Notes under the pieces: generated by a model
Seen by the model: the letters and a program-made list of their open reading frames with translations, nothing else
Told to the model about the DNA's origin: nothing
Databases searched by the model: none
Source of the DNA: Closterium sp. NIES-65
Taxonomy: Eukaryota > Streptophyta > Zygnematophyceae > Desmidiales > Closteriaceae
Direction of reading: 5' to 3'
DNA length: 64,000 nt
Assembly (NCBI GenBank): GCA_948144175.1
Contig: CANXME010002538.1
Coordinates: 1,393,501-1,457,500 of the forward strand
Program-made: the position numbers and the translations under genes
Shown: one piece after another, positions 20,721-30,045 of the stretch
How the letters are laid out: each line of letters starts with the position of its first letter
Numbering within the stretch: the stretch's first letter is position 1

Positions 20721-21075
20721 GAGTTGGGTCACCTTGGTGAAAACTAAGGATGATGTGGCCAAGGCGTTCACGCATTGGAACTCAAGACCTTCCTTGATGA
20801 GAAGGGCATCACCCAACTGCTTTCACCTGCCTGCATGCCGCAGCAAAATAGGGCAGCGAGGCACCTGAACCGGAACCTCGACTTTGCCCGAGTCATGCTT
20901 GCTCATGCGTAACTGGACCATACTTGGTTGGGGGCAGCAATGGAATATGCCAATCGTGTTAAGAACCGGATGGGCTGCAAGGGGCTATGGGGCAAGAGCT
21001 CATACTTTATGCGGACTGTAAAGGTGCCTAGTGTGTCCATGGTACCAGTGTGGGGGTGCATGGCGAGTGTAAAAA
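20721..21075 (+). pseudogene. element A integrase, continuation (part 2)
   Basis: Continues the integrase core broken at 6372: WVTLVKTKDDVAKAFTHW, then FLDEKGITQLLSPACMPQQN at the catalytic-Glu region, NRNLDFARVMLAHA, then AAMEYANRVKNRM and a GCMASV end. One stop (TAA near 20911) and frame damage are present. The pairing with 6240-6372 is the main evidence that B inserted into A. Confidence 0.85.
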
Positions 21076-21240
21076 ACCTAAATGTGAGAGTATGACGGCT
21101 TATGCTGGCTTTACTAGCTTGCCTCGACTTTATTATGCTATTACTAGCTTGGGTTATATTTATCATGAATAGATATGCTTGATTTCCTAGGTTAGTGCAT
21201 TCCTATATATTATAATAGCTATGGCACCGAACCAGGTTAC
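21076..21240. other. AT-rich spacer; possible gypsy LTR end and PBS
   Basis: No coding sequence seen. A TGGCACCGAACC string at 21223-21234 lies shortly before the E insertion site. Since the other side of E (28861) is a gypsy-type leader, this could be a decayed gypsy LTR end plus primer-binding site. I cannot confirm the LTR border. Confidence 0.25.
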
Positions 21241-21362
21241 TGTCAAATTATAATGCTGTGTAGGCTGTAGTGGGGTAGTCTATATGGGGTACACTTTCCT
21301 AGGGTTGCATATTTGTACCACTTTCATTCCTTAGTGCACTTATTCTCGTTTCAGTTTTCTCA
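21241..21362 (+). repeat. 5' LTR of E
   Basis: TGTCAAATTATAATGCTG...TCAGTTTTCTCA. It contains the superlineage core TAGGCTGTAGTGGGGTAG followed by TATGGGGTACA. Confidence 0.93.
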
Positions 21363-21409
21363 TGGTATCGAGCAGGTTCCCTCGTGGGAACTGTGCCTAG
21401 GGCCCACCA
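21363..21409 (+). other. PBS and downstream stem-loop of E
   Basis: PBS TGGTATCGAGC at 21363-21373. The stem GTTCCC (21376-21381), loop TCGT, GGGAAC (21386-21391) follows, then GGGCCCACC at about 21400. The same arrangement with different stem sequence occurs in every other short-LTR copia here. Confidence 0.75.
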
Positions 21410-21429
21410 CATCGAAAGTTTTTTTTTTT

Positions 21430-22500
21430 TCCTGCCCGGAGCGCGCTCCCCGAGTCGCGCTCCCCTCTCTGCCTTTGTTGAGCCGCCCTAGCGGCCGCGT
21501 CGCGCCTCCTTAGCGGCCCCTGATTCGTAGCCCTAGCGACCCCGTCGCCCTACCTACGGCCCCGGCCCCGTCGCCCTACCTACGCCTCGGCCCCGTCGCC
21601 CTACCTGTGCCCCGGTCCCCGCCGCCCTACCTGCGCCCCGGCCCCGTCGCCCTACCTGCGCCCCGGCCCCGTCACCCTACCTGCGCCACGACCCCGTCGC
21701 CCTACCTGCGCCCCGGCCCCGTCGCCCTACCTGCAACCCCGGCCCCGTCGCCCCACTGCGACCCTGGCCCCGCCGCCATACCTGCGGCCCCGGCCCTAGC
21801 CCCGTCGCCCTACCTGCGCCCCAGCCTCGGCCCCGTCGCCCTCCTTGCGACCCCGGCCCCATCGCCCCACCTCCGACCCAGGCCCCGTCGCCCTACCTGC
21901 GCCCCGGCCCCGGCCCCGTCGCCCTACCTGAGTACCGGCCCCGTCGCCCTACCTTCGACCTGGCCCCGTCGCCCTACCTGCGGCCCCGCCGCCCATCCAA
22001 CGGCCCCGCCGCCCTACTAGCGGCCCCGCCGCCCTACCCTGGGGCCCCGCCGCCCTACCTGCGGCCCCGCCGCCCTACCAGCGGCCCCGCCGCCCTACCT
22101 GCGGCCCCGCCGTTCTACCTGTGGCCCCGCCGCCCTACCAGCGGCCCCGCCACCCTACCAGCGGCCCCGCCGCCCTACCAGCGGCCCTACCGCCCTACGC
22201 AGCCGAGCCGCTAGCAACGCCCGAGCCGCCCGTACCGCCCGAGCCGCCCGAGCCGCCCGCGCCGCCCGAGCCACCCGAGCCGCCAGAGCCGCACGAGCCC
22301 CCCGAGCCACCCAAGCCGCCTGAGCAGCTGAGGAGCCGAGCCGCGGGTGCCGCCGAGACGTAGTTGCTGCCGAGCCGCCCGAGTCGCCCGAACAGCCGTG
22401 TTGCCGAGCTGCTGTGCTGCTGAGCTGCCCGACCCGCCCTGTCTGGTGAGAGCAGCGTCTCTGTCATTGCACAACCCCTGCTCTACAGATAGCGCTGCTA
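21430..22500 (+). repeat. GC-rich repeat leader of E
   Basis: About 25 degenerate copies of CCCCGTCGCCCTACCTGCG (21540-21990), then CGGCCCCGCCGCCCTACC units (to 22195), then 9-bp CGAGCCGCC-type units (to about 22350). The reading frames are repeat artefacts. Confidence 0.88.
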
Positions 22501-22513
22501 GTCTACTGCTGTC

Positions 22514-23560
22514 ATGGCCACCCCCAGTATTCTCGCTTTTGATGCTGAGGGTCGGGCCATTGACTTTGACGTCTGGGTAGATGACCTGCAGCTTTTCCTC
22601 CAGTGCGATAGGGCAGACGGTCTCTCCCTCTTTGACCTCACCTCTGGTGCCTCCCTTGCCCCTGCTGCCAATGCCGACTGCCACTGTTCGCTCACAGTGG
22701 GCCACTCGCGATGCTGCTGCACGTCTTGTTGTGCGTCGCCACCTGCCTACCACTGAGCGTGCGCACTTTAGTCAGTACAAGAGTGCTCAGACCTTGTACG
22801 ACGCTGTAGTTGCGCGCTACTCTTCCCCTACCACTGCTGCACTGAGCCGCCTCATGCTACCGTACCTCTTCTCTGACCTTGCTGCCTTTCCTAAGTCGCT
22901 GACCTCGTTACGCACCTCCGCACTAGTGACACTCGCTACCGCACTGCGCTTCCTGCTGAGTTCTGCGCCAAGAACCCCCCCCCCCCGATGTACATCGCTC
23001 TCTATTATATAGTCACCCGCCTCCCTGACTCCCTTCGTGTAGTCAGAGACCACTTCCTCTCACTCTGTCCCACCACTCTCACTGTTGACCTCCTAGAGAA
23101 GGCCCTCCTAGCAGCGGAGAAGAGCATAGTCGCTGTAGGAGCCTCTCGTGGTGACCCTCGCACCCCCATCTTTGAGGGGTGTTCCCCTTCCCCCCTTTTG
23201 CCCTCTGACGCCTCTACTACTGCGGCCGACCTCGTTGGTCTTGAGTCGGTCGGTGCGGCAGTCTGCCCCTAGCGGGAGACGCCGTTCTGGCAAGGGCAAG
23301 GGGGGCAAGGGCGTGGGTGGAGCTAGCGGGGGTGGTGGAGGTGGCGGTGGAGGCGGCGGAGGGAGTGGGGGTGGCGGTGGGAGTGGTGGCGGGGGTGGAG
23401 GTGTCGGTGGCGGCAGTGGAGGCGGAGGCGGCGGAGGCGGTAGCGGTGGTAGCGGAGGCAGCGGTGGTGGCGGAGGTGGAGGAGGCGATGGTGGAGGAGG
23501 TGGAGCTGGTCGCAGTGGCGCTTCGCAGCGGAGCAGCTTCGGTGGTGGTCAGCGCTAGCA
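22514..23560 (+). pseudogene. gag of E
   Basis: ATG at 22514 begins MATPSILAFDAEGRAIDFDV. The frame shifts near 22680 (AVRSQW-type region continues in another frame as RRHLPTTERAHFSQYKS), shifts again near 22890 by a small deletion and again near 23260 before the Gly-rich tract. At least three frame changes. Conserved blocks include LYYIVTRLPDSLRVVRDHF and GDPRTPIFEGCSPSPLLPS. Confidence 0.85.
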
Positions 23561-23578
23561 GCAGCAGCAGCAGCGTTC

Positions 23579-24440
23579 TTGGGACATCCCCCCCCCCTTC
23601 AGCAGCTCTGTGAGTGCTACGCTGCACGTCAGCGTGGTGGGAGTTTTGGTCCGTGCACCTACGTCCTACGCACCGGTGACCGTGCGGGTGAGCAGTGTGG
23701 GGGTGCACACCCCACCCAACGCTGCTTTGGCCGCCTGTCGGACGCTTGGCGTCACCAGTTCCCAGAGGCCACTGAGATCCCCCGCTGGGGGTGAGCTGTC
23801 TAGGGCGGGTGTAGCTATCTTTGATTTTGACTTTGACGCTATTCTTGCTGCCATGTATGCTGTGACTATTAGTGATGAGGGTGACTGTTACCGGTGTTTC
23901 CCGCCCAACCTGGGCATTGAGACTGCTGCTCTAGGTACTGGTGAGGCTGCTGCTCTAGGTGCCAGTGAGGCTGCTGCTCTAGATGCCCGTGCGTCTGCGT
24001 CCTCAGGTGCTGGTGATTCTGCACTCTCAGTTACCGCGTCGGCTTTGGCCTCCCTCACCTTCACACTTGACTCAGGGGCTTCTCGCTCCTTCTTTCGAGA
24101 CCGCACCACGCTCACGCCGCTTTGTCGGCCGGTTGCAGTCTCCCTGGCAGACCCCTCTGGGGGTCCTATCCTTTCTCACTTCTCCACTGTCCTCCCGTGT
24201 CCGGCTGCCCCCTCTGGCACCTTGTCTGGTCTTTACCTCCCCTCGTTCTCTACGAACTTGGTGAGTGATGCTGACCTACAGGATGCGGGGGTTCACCAGT
24301 TTACTCCTGCGAGTTAGCGGGTGACCCACTGCTCGGACAGCTCGCACAGGCCGGCACCTGGCCACGTTTACACGTCGGCCGGGGTCGAGCCTGTACACCC
24401 TGACCACTGAGTCTCCTCCTGTCCCTGCGTCTGGCAAGGT
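23579..24440 (+). pseudogene. Cys/His cluster and protease of E
   Basis: The Cys/His cluster starts at 23654 with CTYVLRTGDRAGEQCGGAH and PTQRC, spacing C-X13-C-X3-H-X4-C. After a frameshift near 23790 the protease reads TFTLDSGASRSFFRDRTTL, with LPCPAAPSGTLSGLYLPSFS downstream. A TAG at 24315-24317 ends the frame. Confidence 0.85.
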
Positions 24441-25500
24441 CGCTGCGTCGGGTGAGGTTTTTGCTGCAGCGTCCAGGTCTGGTCCTGAGTCTGCCCCCTG
24501 CTCACGTCGCCTCCTGTCTCACGAGACTCTCCTGTGGCACCACCGCCTTGGTCACCCCTCCCTGCCTCGTCTCCAGGGCATGGCCTCCCATGTCCTTGTC
24601 TCTGGTCTTCCCCGGTCCCTCCCTCCCCTTCCTCAAGGACCTGGCCCTTCCTGCGTCCCCAGTGTCGAGGGGCGGCTGCGGGCTGCCCCTCACTCCTCTC
24701 AGTTTCCCCCGACAGAGGCCCCGATGCAGACGCTTCACATGGACGTGTGGGGCCCGGCCCGCGTCCGTGGACAGGGTCACGAGCGCTACTTCCTGCTGGT
24801 GGTTAACGACTACTCGCGTTACACCACAGTCTTCCCCTTGCACAGCAAGGGTGATGTCACTGAGGTGTTGATCGACTGGATCCGCGCAGCTCGTCTCCAG
24901 CTCAGGCAGAGCTTTGGCTCAGACTTTCCTGTTCTGCGTCTGCACTCTGACCGAGGAGGAGAGTTCTCTTCTGGCCTTCTGCGAGCCTACTGCCATGCGC
25001 GAGGCATATGCCAGACCTTTACGCTTCCGGCCTCTCCACAGCAAAATGGGATTGCTGAGCGCCGCATTGGCATGGTCATGAACGTATGTATCCTGCGTCG
25101 CCCGTACGTCCATGATGCATGCGGCTGCCCCCCATTTTCCATGGCCGTTTGCGGTTCGGTACGCGGCACATCAGATCAACCTTCACCCCAGGGTCTCATG
25201 CCGTAGACCTCCCCAGCTTTGCTGTGGACGGAGAATGTAGGCGATGCGTCTGCGTTCTGTGTCTAGGGATCTCGGGCGTTTGTCCGCGACTTGTCTGCGG
25301 ACAAGCTGTCCCCTTATGCTGCTCCCTGCGTCTTCCTTGGCTTCCCCCCTGACGCGCCACGGTTGCAATTCTACCACCCCACCTCTCGTCGTGTTCTATC
25401 CTCCCAGGACGTCACGTTTGACAAGTCGGTCCCCTACTACCGCCTCTTTCCCTACCGCACTCTGTCCCTCCCCCCTGCTGCCGCTCTTCCATGTGCCAGG
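24441..25500 (+). pseudogene. integrase of E
   Basis: LWHHRLGHPSLPRLQGMASH begins the zinc domain; the expected CXXC reads CVPSVEG, with the second Cys replaced by Ser. The core has D in HMDVWGPARV, D in LHSDRGGEF and E in PQQNGIAERR. The frame breaks near 25090, with a stop near 25204. The C-terminal FVRDLSADKLSPYAAP and QFYHPTSRRVLSSQDVTFDK lie in a third frame. Confidence 0.85.
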
Positions 25501-25509
25501 TCCCCCTCC

Positions 25510-26830
25510 GGTAGACCCTCTCCCCCCTCAGGTGTGTCCCAGGTAGACGCAGTTGAGCCTGTCGAGGTTACTGGTGACACTGGTGCTGCTAGGGGTGCTG
25601 AGCCTGTGGGTGCTGACTCTAGGGGTACTGAGCGTGTGGGTGCTACGCCTGGGGGTGCTGCGACTGGGGGTACTGAGCCTGGGGGTGCTGAGCCTTGAGG
25701 TGCTACGCCTAAGGGTGCTGAGCCTTGGGGTGCTGCGAATGGGGGTGCTGAGCCTGGGGGTGCTAAGCCTGGAGGTGCTACGCCTGAGGGTACTCAGCTT
25801 GGGGGTGCTACGTCTAAAGTGATAAGCCTGGGGGTGCCGCGTCTGGAGTTGTTGAGCCTGGTGGTGCGGAGCCTGCTGCCGTTGGACCTGCTCGTGTGGC
25901 GTCTGGCGGTGCTGGGCCTGGAGGTTCTCCAGGTGCTTCGTCTCGGCGGGAGCCACTCTCTTCACAGGAGCTGCGCGAGTGGTTTGCCCGGCACTGGAGG
26001 CGTCCTGTTGGTCCTTCTTCGGCTACTAAGGGTGCTGGTGCCGCCGGTCCCGGAGGTGCCCGTACTGGGAGTCCTGGAGTTGTTGGACCTGCGGGTTCGC
26101 CTGGAGCTGGAGCTGCTGAGGGTGTTGGCGCTGAGGCTACTACTGTCAGTCCTGGCGGCGGTCCTGCTGCGGGTGCTGCTGGTGCTGCTGGAGGTGCTGC
26201 AGCTGGAGGTGCTGTTGGCGCTAGGTGCTGCCACTGAGGGTGCTGGTACTGTCCCTGTTGTGTCTGAAGTCGTCGCGCGGCCTCGGCCGTACTTTGTTCC
26301 GCTCCTTCAGCAGGTTCTTGGTCTTCCTTCTCCCTTAGAGTGTCCACCGCCTGTCCAGTCACAGTCACAATTTCTGCCTGCCTCCCCACTGCCTGCTCCT
26401 TCTCCCTACACTGGTCCTACTGGAGGTCTTTCTGAGCGTCATGAGCCTGCGTCTCGTCCTGCGTCGCCTGTTCGTGCTGCTCGCACTAGTGGTCGTACTA
26501 CCCGTCCGCGTCCTCCTCCTGTCCCTGGCACGCACCGGATGTCTCTGCGTCCGTCCACTGCTCCTCTGCGTGCCCCTTTGCCTTCTCCTCCTGCGTCCTC
26601 TCTTCCTGCACTTGCCGACCCGGAGTCGAACTCTCTTCGTGATGCCAGTCCTACTGTCACGCGTCTCCTTGCTACTGTCGTCACTGGCCGCTCCTTTTAG
26701 TCCACTGTTGCGTCTGCTCTAGTTGCTGAGCTTGTTGACTTTGCTGCTCGCTGTCGTCTAGACTACGCTGCTAGTCTTGTTGCTGAATCTGCGTCTGTCT
26801 GTCCTCTGTCTGTCGGTGGTAAGTGTTCTT
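25510..26830 (+). pseudogene. integrase-RT linker of E
   Basis: About twenty 15-bp CTGAGCCTGGGGGTG-like units (25570-25890) encode Glu-Pro-Gly-Gly-Ala repeats. One REWF module (ELREWFARHWRR) follows, then Ala/Gly/Pro repeats, FVPLLQQVLGLPSP, and a Pro/Ser-rich stretch. The alternative frame gives Leu-rich repeats, which I regard as shadows. Confidence 0.75.
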
Positions 26831-28525
26831 TTGGCACTGACGTCCTTGAGGACAGGCAGGAGGAGTTCCAGTGTCTGGCTGCTGCTTCACCTCATCTCGT
26901 GTCCGTACTGCTTACCCCTAAGGGAGACCCGGATGCACTTGACATCCCGACTCCGCGCTCTTACGCGGAGGCCGTAGAGGGTCCCTACTCCTCTCAGTGG
27001 CAGGCAGCTATGGATGCAGAGATGGCTTCCTGGAAGTCCACAGGCACCTACGTTGACGCGGTTCCCCCACCTAGGGCGAACATCGTCAGTGGCATGTGGA
27101 TCTTCAGGGTGAAGCGGCCGCCAGGTTCTCCACCTGTCTTCAAGGCGCGGTACGTGGCTCGTGGCTTCAGTCAGCGGCAGGGAGTTGACTACTTTCAGAC
27201 CTTCTCTCCCTCCCCGAAGATGACCACTCTTTGGGTGCTGCTGCACATAGCCGCTCAGCGTGACTACGAGCTTCACTCTCTTGACTTCAACACTGCTTTC
27301 TTGCAGGGTAGCCTCCACGAGGAGATCTGGCTGCGCCGCCCACCTGGCTTCACTGGGACTTTTCCTCCTGGCACCCAGTGGACCCTCCGGCAGCCAGTTT
27401 ACTGGTCTCCGCCAGGCACCGCGTGAGTGGCACGACACACTGAGGACTACGCTTGCGGCTCTTGGGTTTGCTCCTTCTACAGCCGACCCGTCGTTGTTTC
27501 TGCGCACCGACACCTCTTTGCCGCCGTTCTACATCCTCGTGTATGTCGACGACTTGGTCTTTGCCACAGCTGACACTACTGGACTCGCCCACGTGAAGTC
27601 CGAGCTTTAGAAGAGACACACGTGGACAGACCTGGGTGAACTGCGCAGCTACCTTGGCTTGCAGATCACCCGGGACAGAGTACGCCGCACCATTACCCTG
27701 ACTCAGTCACACATGGTGCAGCAGGTCCTTCAGCGCTTCGGCTTCACGTACTCCTCACCTCAGGCCACTCCTCTGCCTACTCGCCACTCGCTCTCAGCTC
27801 TCCCTTCGGATGAGTCCGTAGAGTCGAGTGGCCCGTACTCAGAGCTTGTTGGCTGCCTCATGTACCTGATGACCTGCACACGACCTGACCTTGCATACCC
27901 TCTTAGCATTCTTGCACGCTATGTTGCTCCTGGGAGACACAGACCGGAGCACATGGCTGCAGCGAAGAGGGTGTTGCGCTACTTGTGCAGTACGTCGGGC
28001 ATGGGGCTTGTGCTTGGAGGGCAGAGTCCAGTGGTCCTCAGTGGGCATGCAGACGCTTCTTGGGCTGACGACCAGGCTAAACAGCGGTCGTCACAGGGTT
28101 ACACCTTCAGCCTTGGTTCCGGGTCTGTTTCTTGGCGGGCTAGTCGCTCGTCCTCTGTTCTCGGCTCCAGTTGTGAGGCTGAGATCTATGCAGGAGCCAT
28201 GGCTGCTCAGGAGCTTCGTTGGATCACCTACCTGCTGACTGGCCTCGGAGAGCCGCCTCGTTCTCCTCCAGTGCTGTACGTAGACAACAAGGCCATGCTG
28301 GCCTTGTGTCGGGAGCAGCGCCTGGAGCACAGAACGAAGCACATTGCTCTCCGCTACTTTCTTGCTCGTGAGCTGCAGCAGCGTGGTCAGTTGCGACTTG
28401 CGTACGTGGCCTGTGAGGCCAACACTGCTGATATCTTCACTAAGGCACTTGCGCCTTGTGATCATCAGCGCTTCTGTACTCAGCTTGGTCTTATGCCTGT
28501 CTTGCCTCACTTGCTCACTTCTTGA
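26831..28525 (+). pseudogene. RT and RNase H of E
   Basis: RT starts in 26899-27426 (AMDAEMASWKSTGTYVDAVP, MWIFRVKRPPGSPPVFKARY, LDFNTAFLQGSLHEEIWLRR) and shifts frame near 27405. It continues in 27420-27610 with VYVDDLVFATAD. TAG at 27608-27610 replaces a Gln codon that F keeps. RNase H (27659-28525) is uninterrupted and ends LTS; motifs HADASWADDQ, SSCEAEIYAGAM and LYVDNKAMLAL are present. Confidence 0.88.
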
Positions 28526-28733
28526 CCTTGCTTGTACTGTCACACATATATACTCCTTCTCTTGCTTGTTTAGCCTTTTATATATATATGTGCTCCTGCA
28601 TGTGAACTGGCCTTGTGGCCTTGAACTTGTGCTCGTAATGTGTGGTGACTTTGTGATCCACCCTGAGCTTTGCTTTGCTTTGTTTGACTGGTCTTGTGAC
28701 CCCTTGTTCTCCCCCACTTTGCCTATGGGGGTG

Positions 28734-28855
28734 TGTCAAATTATAATGCTGTGTAGGCTGTAGTGGGGTAGCCTATATGGGGTACACTTTCCTAGGGTTG
28801 CATATTTGTACCACTTTCATTCCTTAGTGCACTTATTCTCGTTTCAGTTTTCTCA
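28734..28855 (+). repeat. 3' LTR of E with polypurine hairpin
   Basis: Differs from the 5' LTR only at TAGYCTATA. The upstream hairpin CCCCCA, 9-nt loop, TGGGGG, is at 28711-28731. Confidence 0.93.
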
Positions 28856-28860
28856 GTTAC

Positions 28861-29121
28861 GTGTTTTTCACTCCCCCTCGTTTTCGGTTTTCGGACGCGC
28901 AATGTCAGGGATGGAGGGGCAAGGCGACAATTACGCGACCACCCACGACATTGCCAGCCTTCACACCGACGTGGAACAGAGGCAGGCGGCGATCCAATGA
29001 ATCGAGGCCCTTTTGACAAACTAATCGGTAGCCGCCACAGCAGCAATGAACATAGCAGCGAACATAGCAGCGACAGTAGCAGCAACAGCGGTGACACCGA
29101 CAGTTCATGGACTGATGGCAC
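28861..29121 (+). pseudogene. gypsy-type leader and gag start, part 1
   Basis: After a leader, ATG at 28902 gives MSGMEGQGDNYATTHDIASL and a short coiled-coil-like stretch, with in-frame stops at about 28998 and 29034. The remainder of this gag lies beyond element F at 34918. The flanking GGCAC duplication joins the two. Assignment to Ty3/gypsy rests on part 2. Confidence 0.55.
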
Positions 29122-29247
29122 TGTCAAACATTATATATGTTGCTGTAGTTGTTTAGGCCACAGTGGGTTAGCCTATAGGGGGTACACATTCCTAGGTTTT
29201 GATACTTGTACTCTTTTCACTCTTAGTTCATTCATTCTTGTTCAACA
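29122..29247 (+). repeat. 5' LTR of F plus PBS and hairpin
   Basis: TGTCAAACATTATATATG...TTCTTGTTCAACA, then PBS TGGTATAGAGC (29248-29258). Stem GGTCC/GGACC at 29260-29264 and 29271-29275, then GGGGCCCACC at about 29284. Confidence 0.93.
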
Positions 29248-29299
29248 TGGTATAGAGCAGGTCCTTCCTAGGACCGATTTTTTGGGGCCCACCACTACC

Positions 29300-30040
29300 T
29301 GCCTACCTACCTGCGCCCTAGGGCGCCTCGGCTTTCACGCCCCTAGAGGCCCCGTCGGCCCCGCGCTCTCACACCTAGAGGCCTCGGTCGGCCCCGCGCT
29401 CGCTTTTAGAGGCCCCGAATCAGGCCCCGCGCTTACCCCTAGAGGCCCGCGTCGGCCCCGCGCTCGTCCTTACCGGCCCCGATCGGCCCCGCGCTCGTCC
29501 CTCACGGCCCCGATAGGCCCCGCGCTCGCCCTTAGAGGCCCACGTCGGCCCCGCGCTTGTCCCTTATGGCCCCGATCGGCCCCGCGCTCGTCCCTCACGG
29601 CCCCGATAGGCCCCGCGCTCGCCCTTAGCACCCACGTCGGCCCCGCGCTCGCCCTTAGCACCCACGTCGGCCCCGCGCTCGTCCCTCACGGCCCCACCCG
29701 CTCCCCGCGCTCGCCCTTAGCGACCCCGAACGGCCCCACCCAGACCGAGCAGCTCGGACCGAGCCGACCCGAGCAGCCCAGCCCTAACGGAACCGAGCCG
29801 CCCGACCCGAGCCGCCAGCCCTAACCGACCCGAGCCGCCCGAACCGAGCAGCGCCGCCCGACCCGAGCCGCCCGAACCGAGCCGCGCCACCCGACCCGAG
29901 CCGCGCCGCCCGACCCGAACCGAGCCGCGCCGCCCGACCCGAGCCGCGCTGCACTACCTATACCGAGCCGCGCCGCCCTACCTGTACCGAGCCGCGCCGC
30001 CCTACCTACCCTACTGCTCCTACTGCTTTTCCTACTGCTG
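29300..30040 (+). repeat. GC-rich repeat leader of F
   Basis: Units of about 30 bp around TCGGCCCCGCGCTCGTCCCT and TAGAGGCCC (29340-29720), then CGAGCCGCGCCGCCCGACC-like units to about 30005. An open frame across it is Pro/Arg/Ala-rich and not a gene. Confidence 0.85.
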
Positions 30041-30045
30041 CTACC

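Larger units (their letters stand above)
21241..28855 (+). mobile_element. element E: full-length copia, 7.6 kb
   Basis: LTRs 21241-21362 and 28734-28855 (122 bp each) differ at one position by my count. Perfect 5-bp target duplication GTTAC at 21236-21240 and 28856-28860. The interior follows the superlineage plan, but gag, PR, IN and RT are each split by frameshifts or stops; only RNase H is a clean long frame. The near-identical LTRs suggest recent insertion, so the coding damage probably predates the last transposition. Confidence 0.95.

Noticed and set aside
25553..26280. Leu/Val-rich repeat frames resembling leucine-rich or membrane proteins
   Set aside because: They are the +1 frame of the Glu-Pro-Gly-Gly-Ala linker units and recur in the same phase in C, F, H and I.
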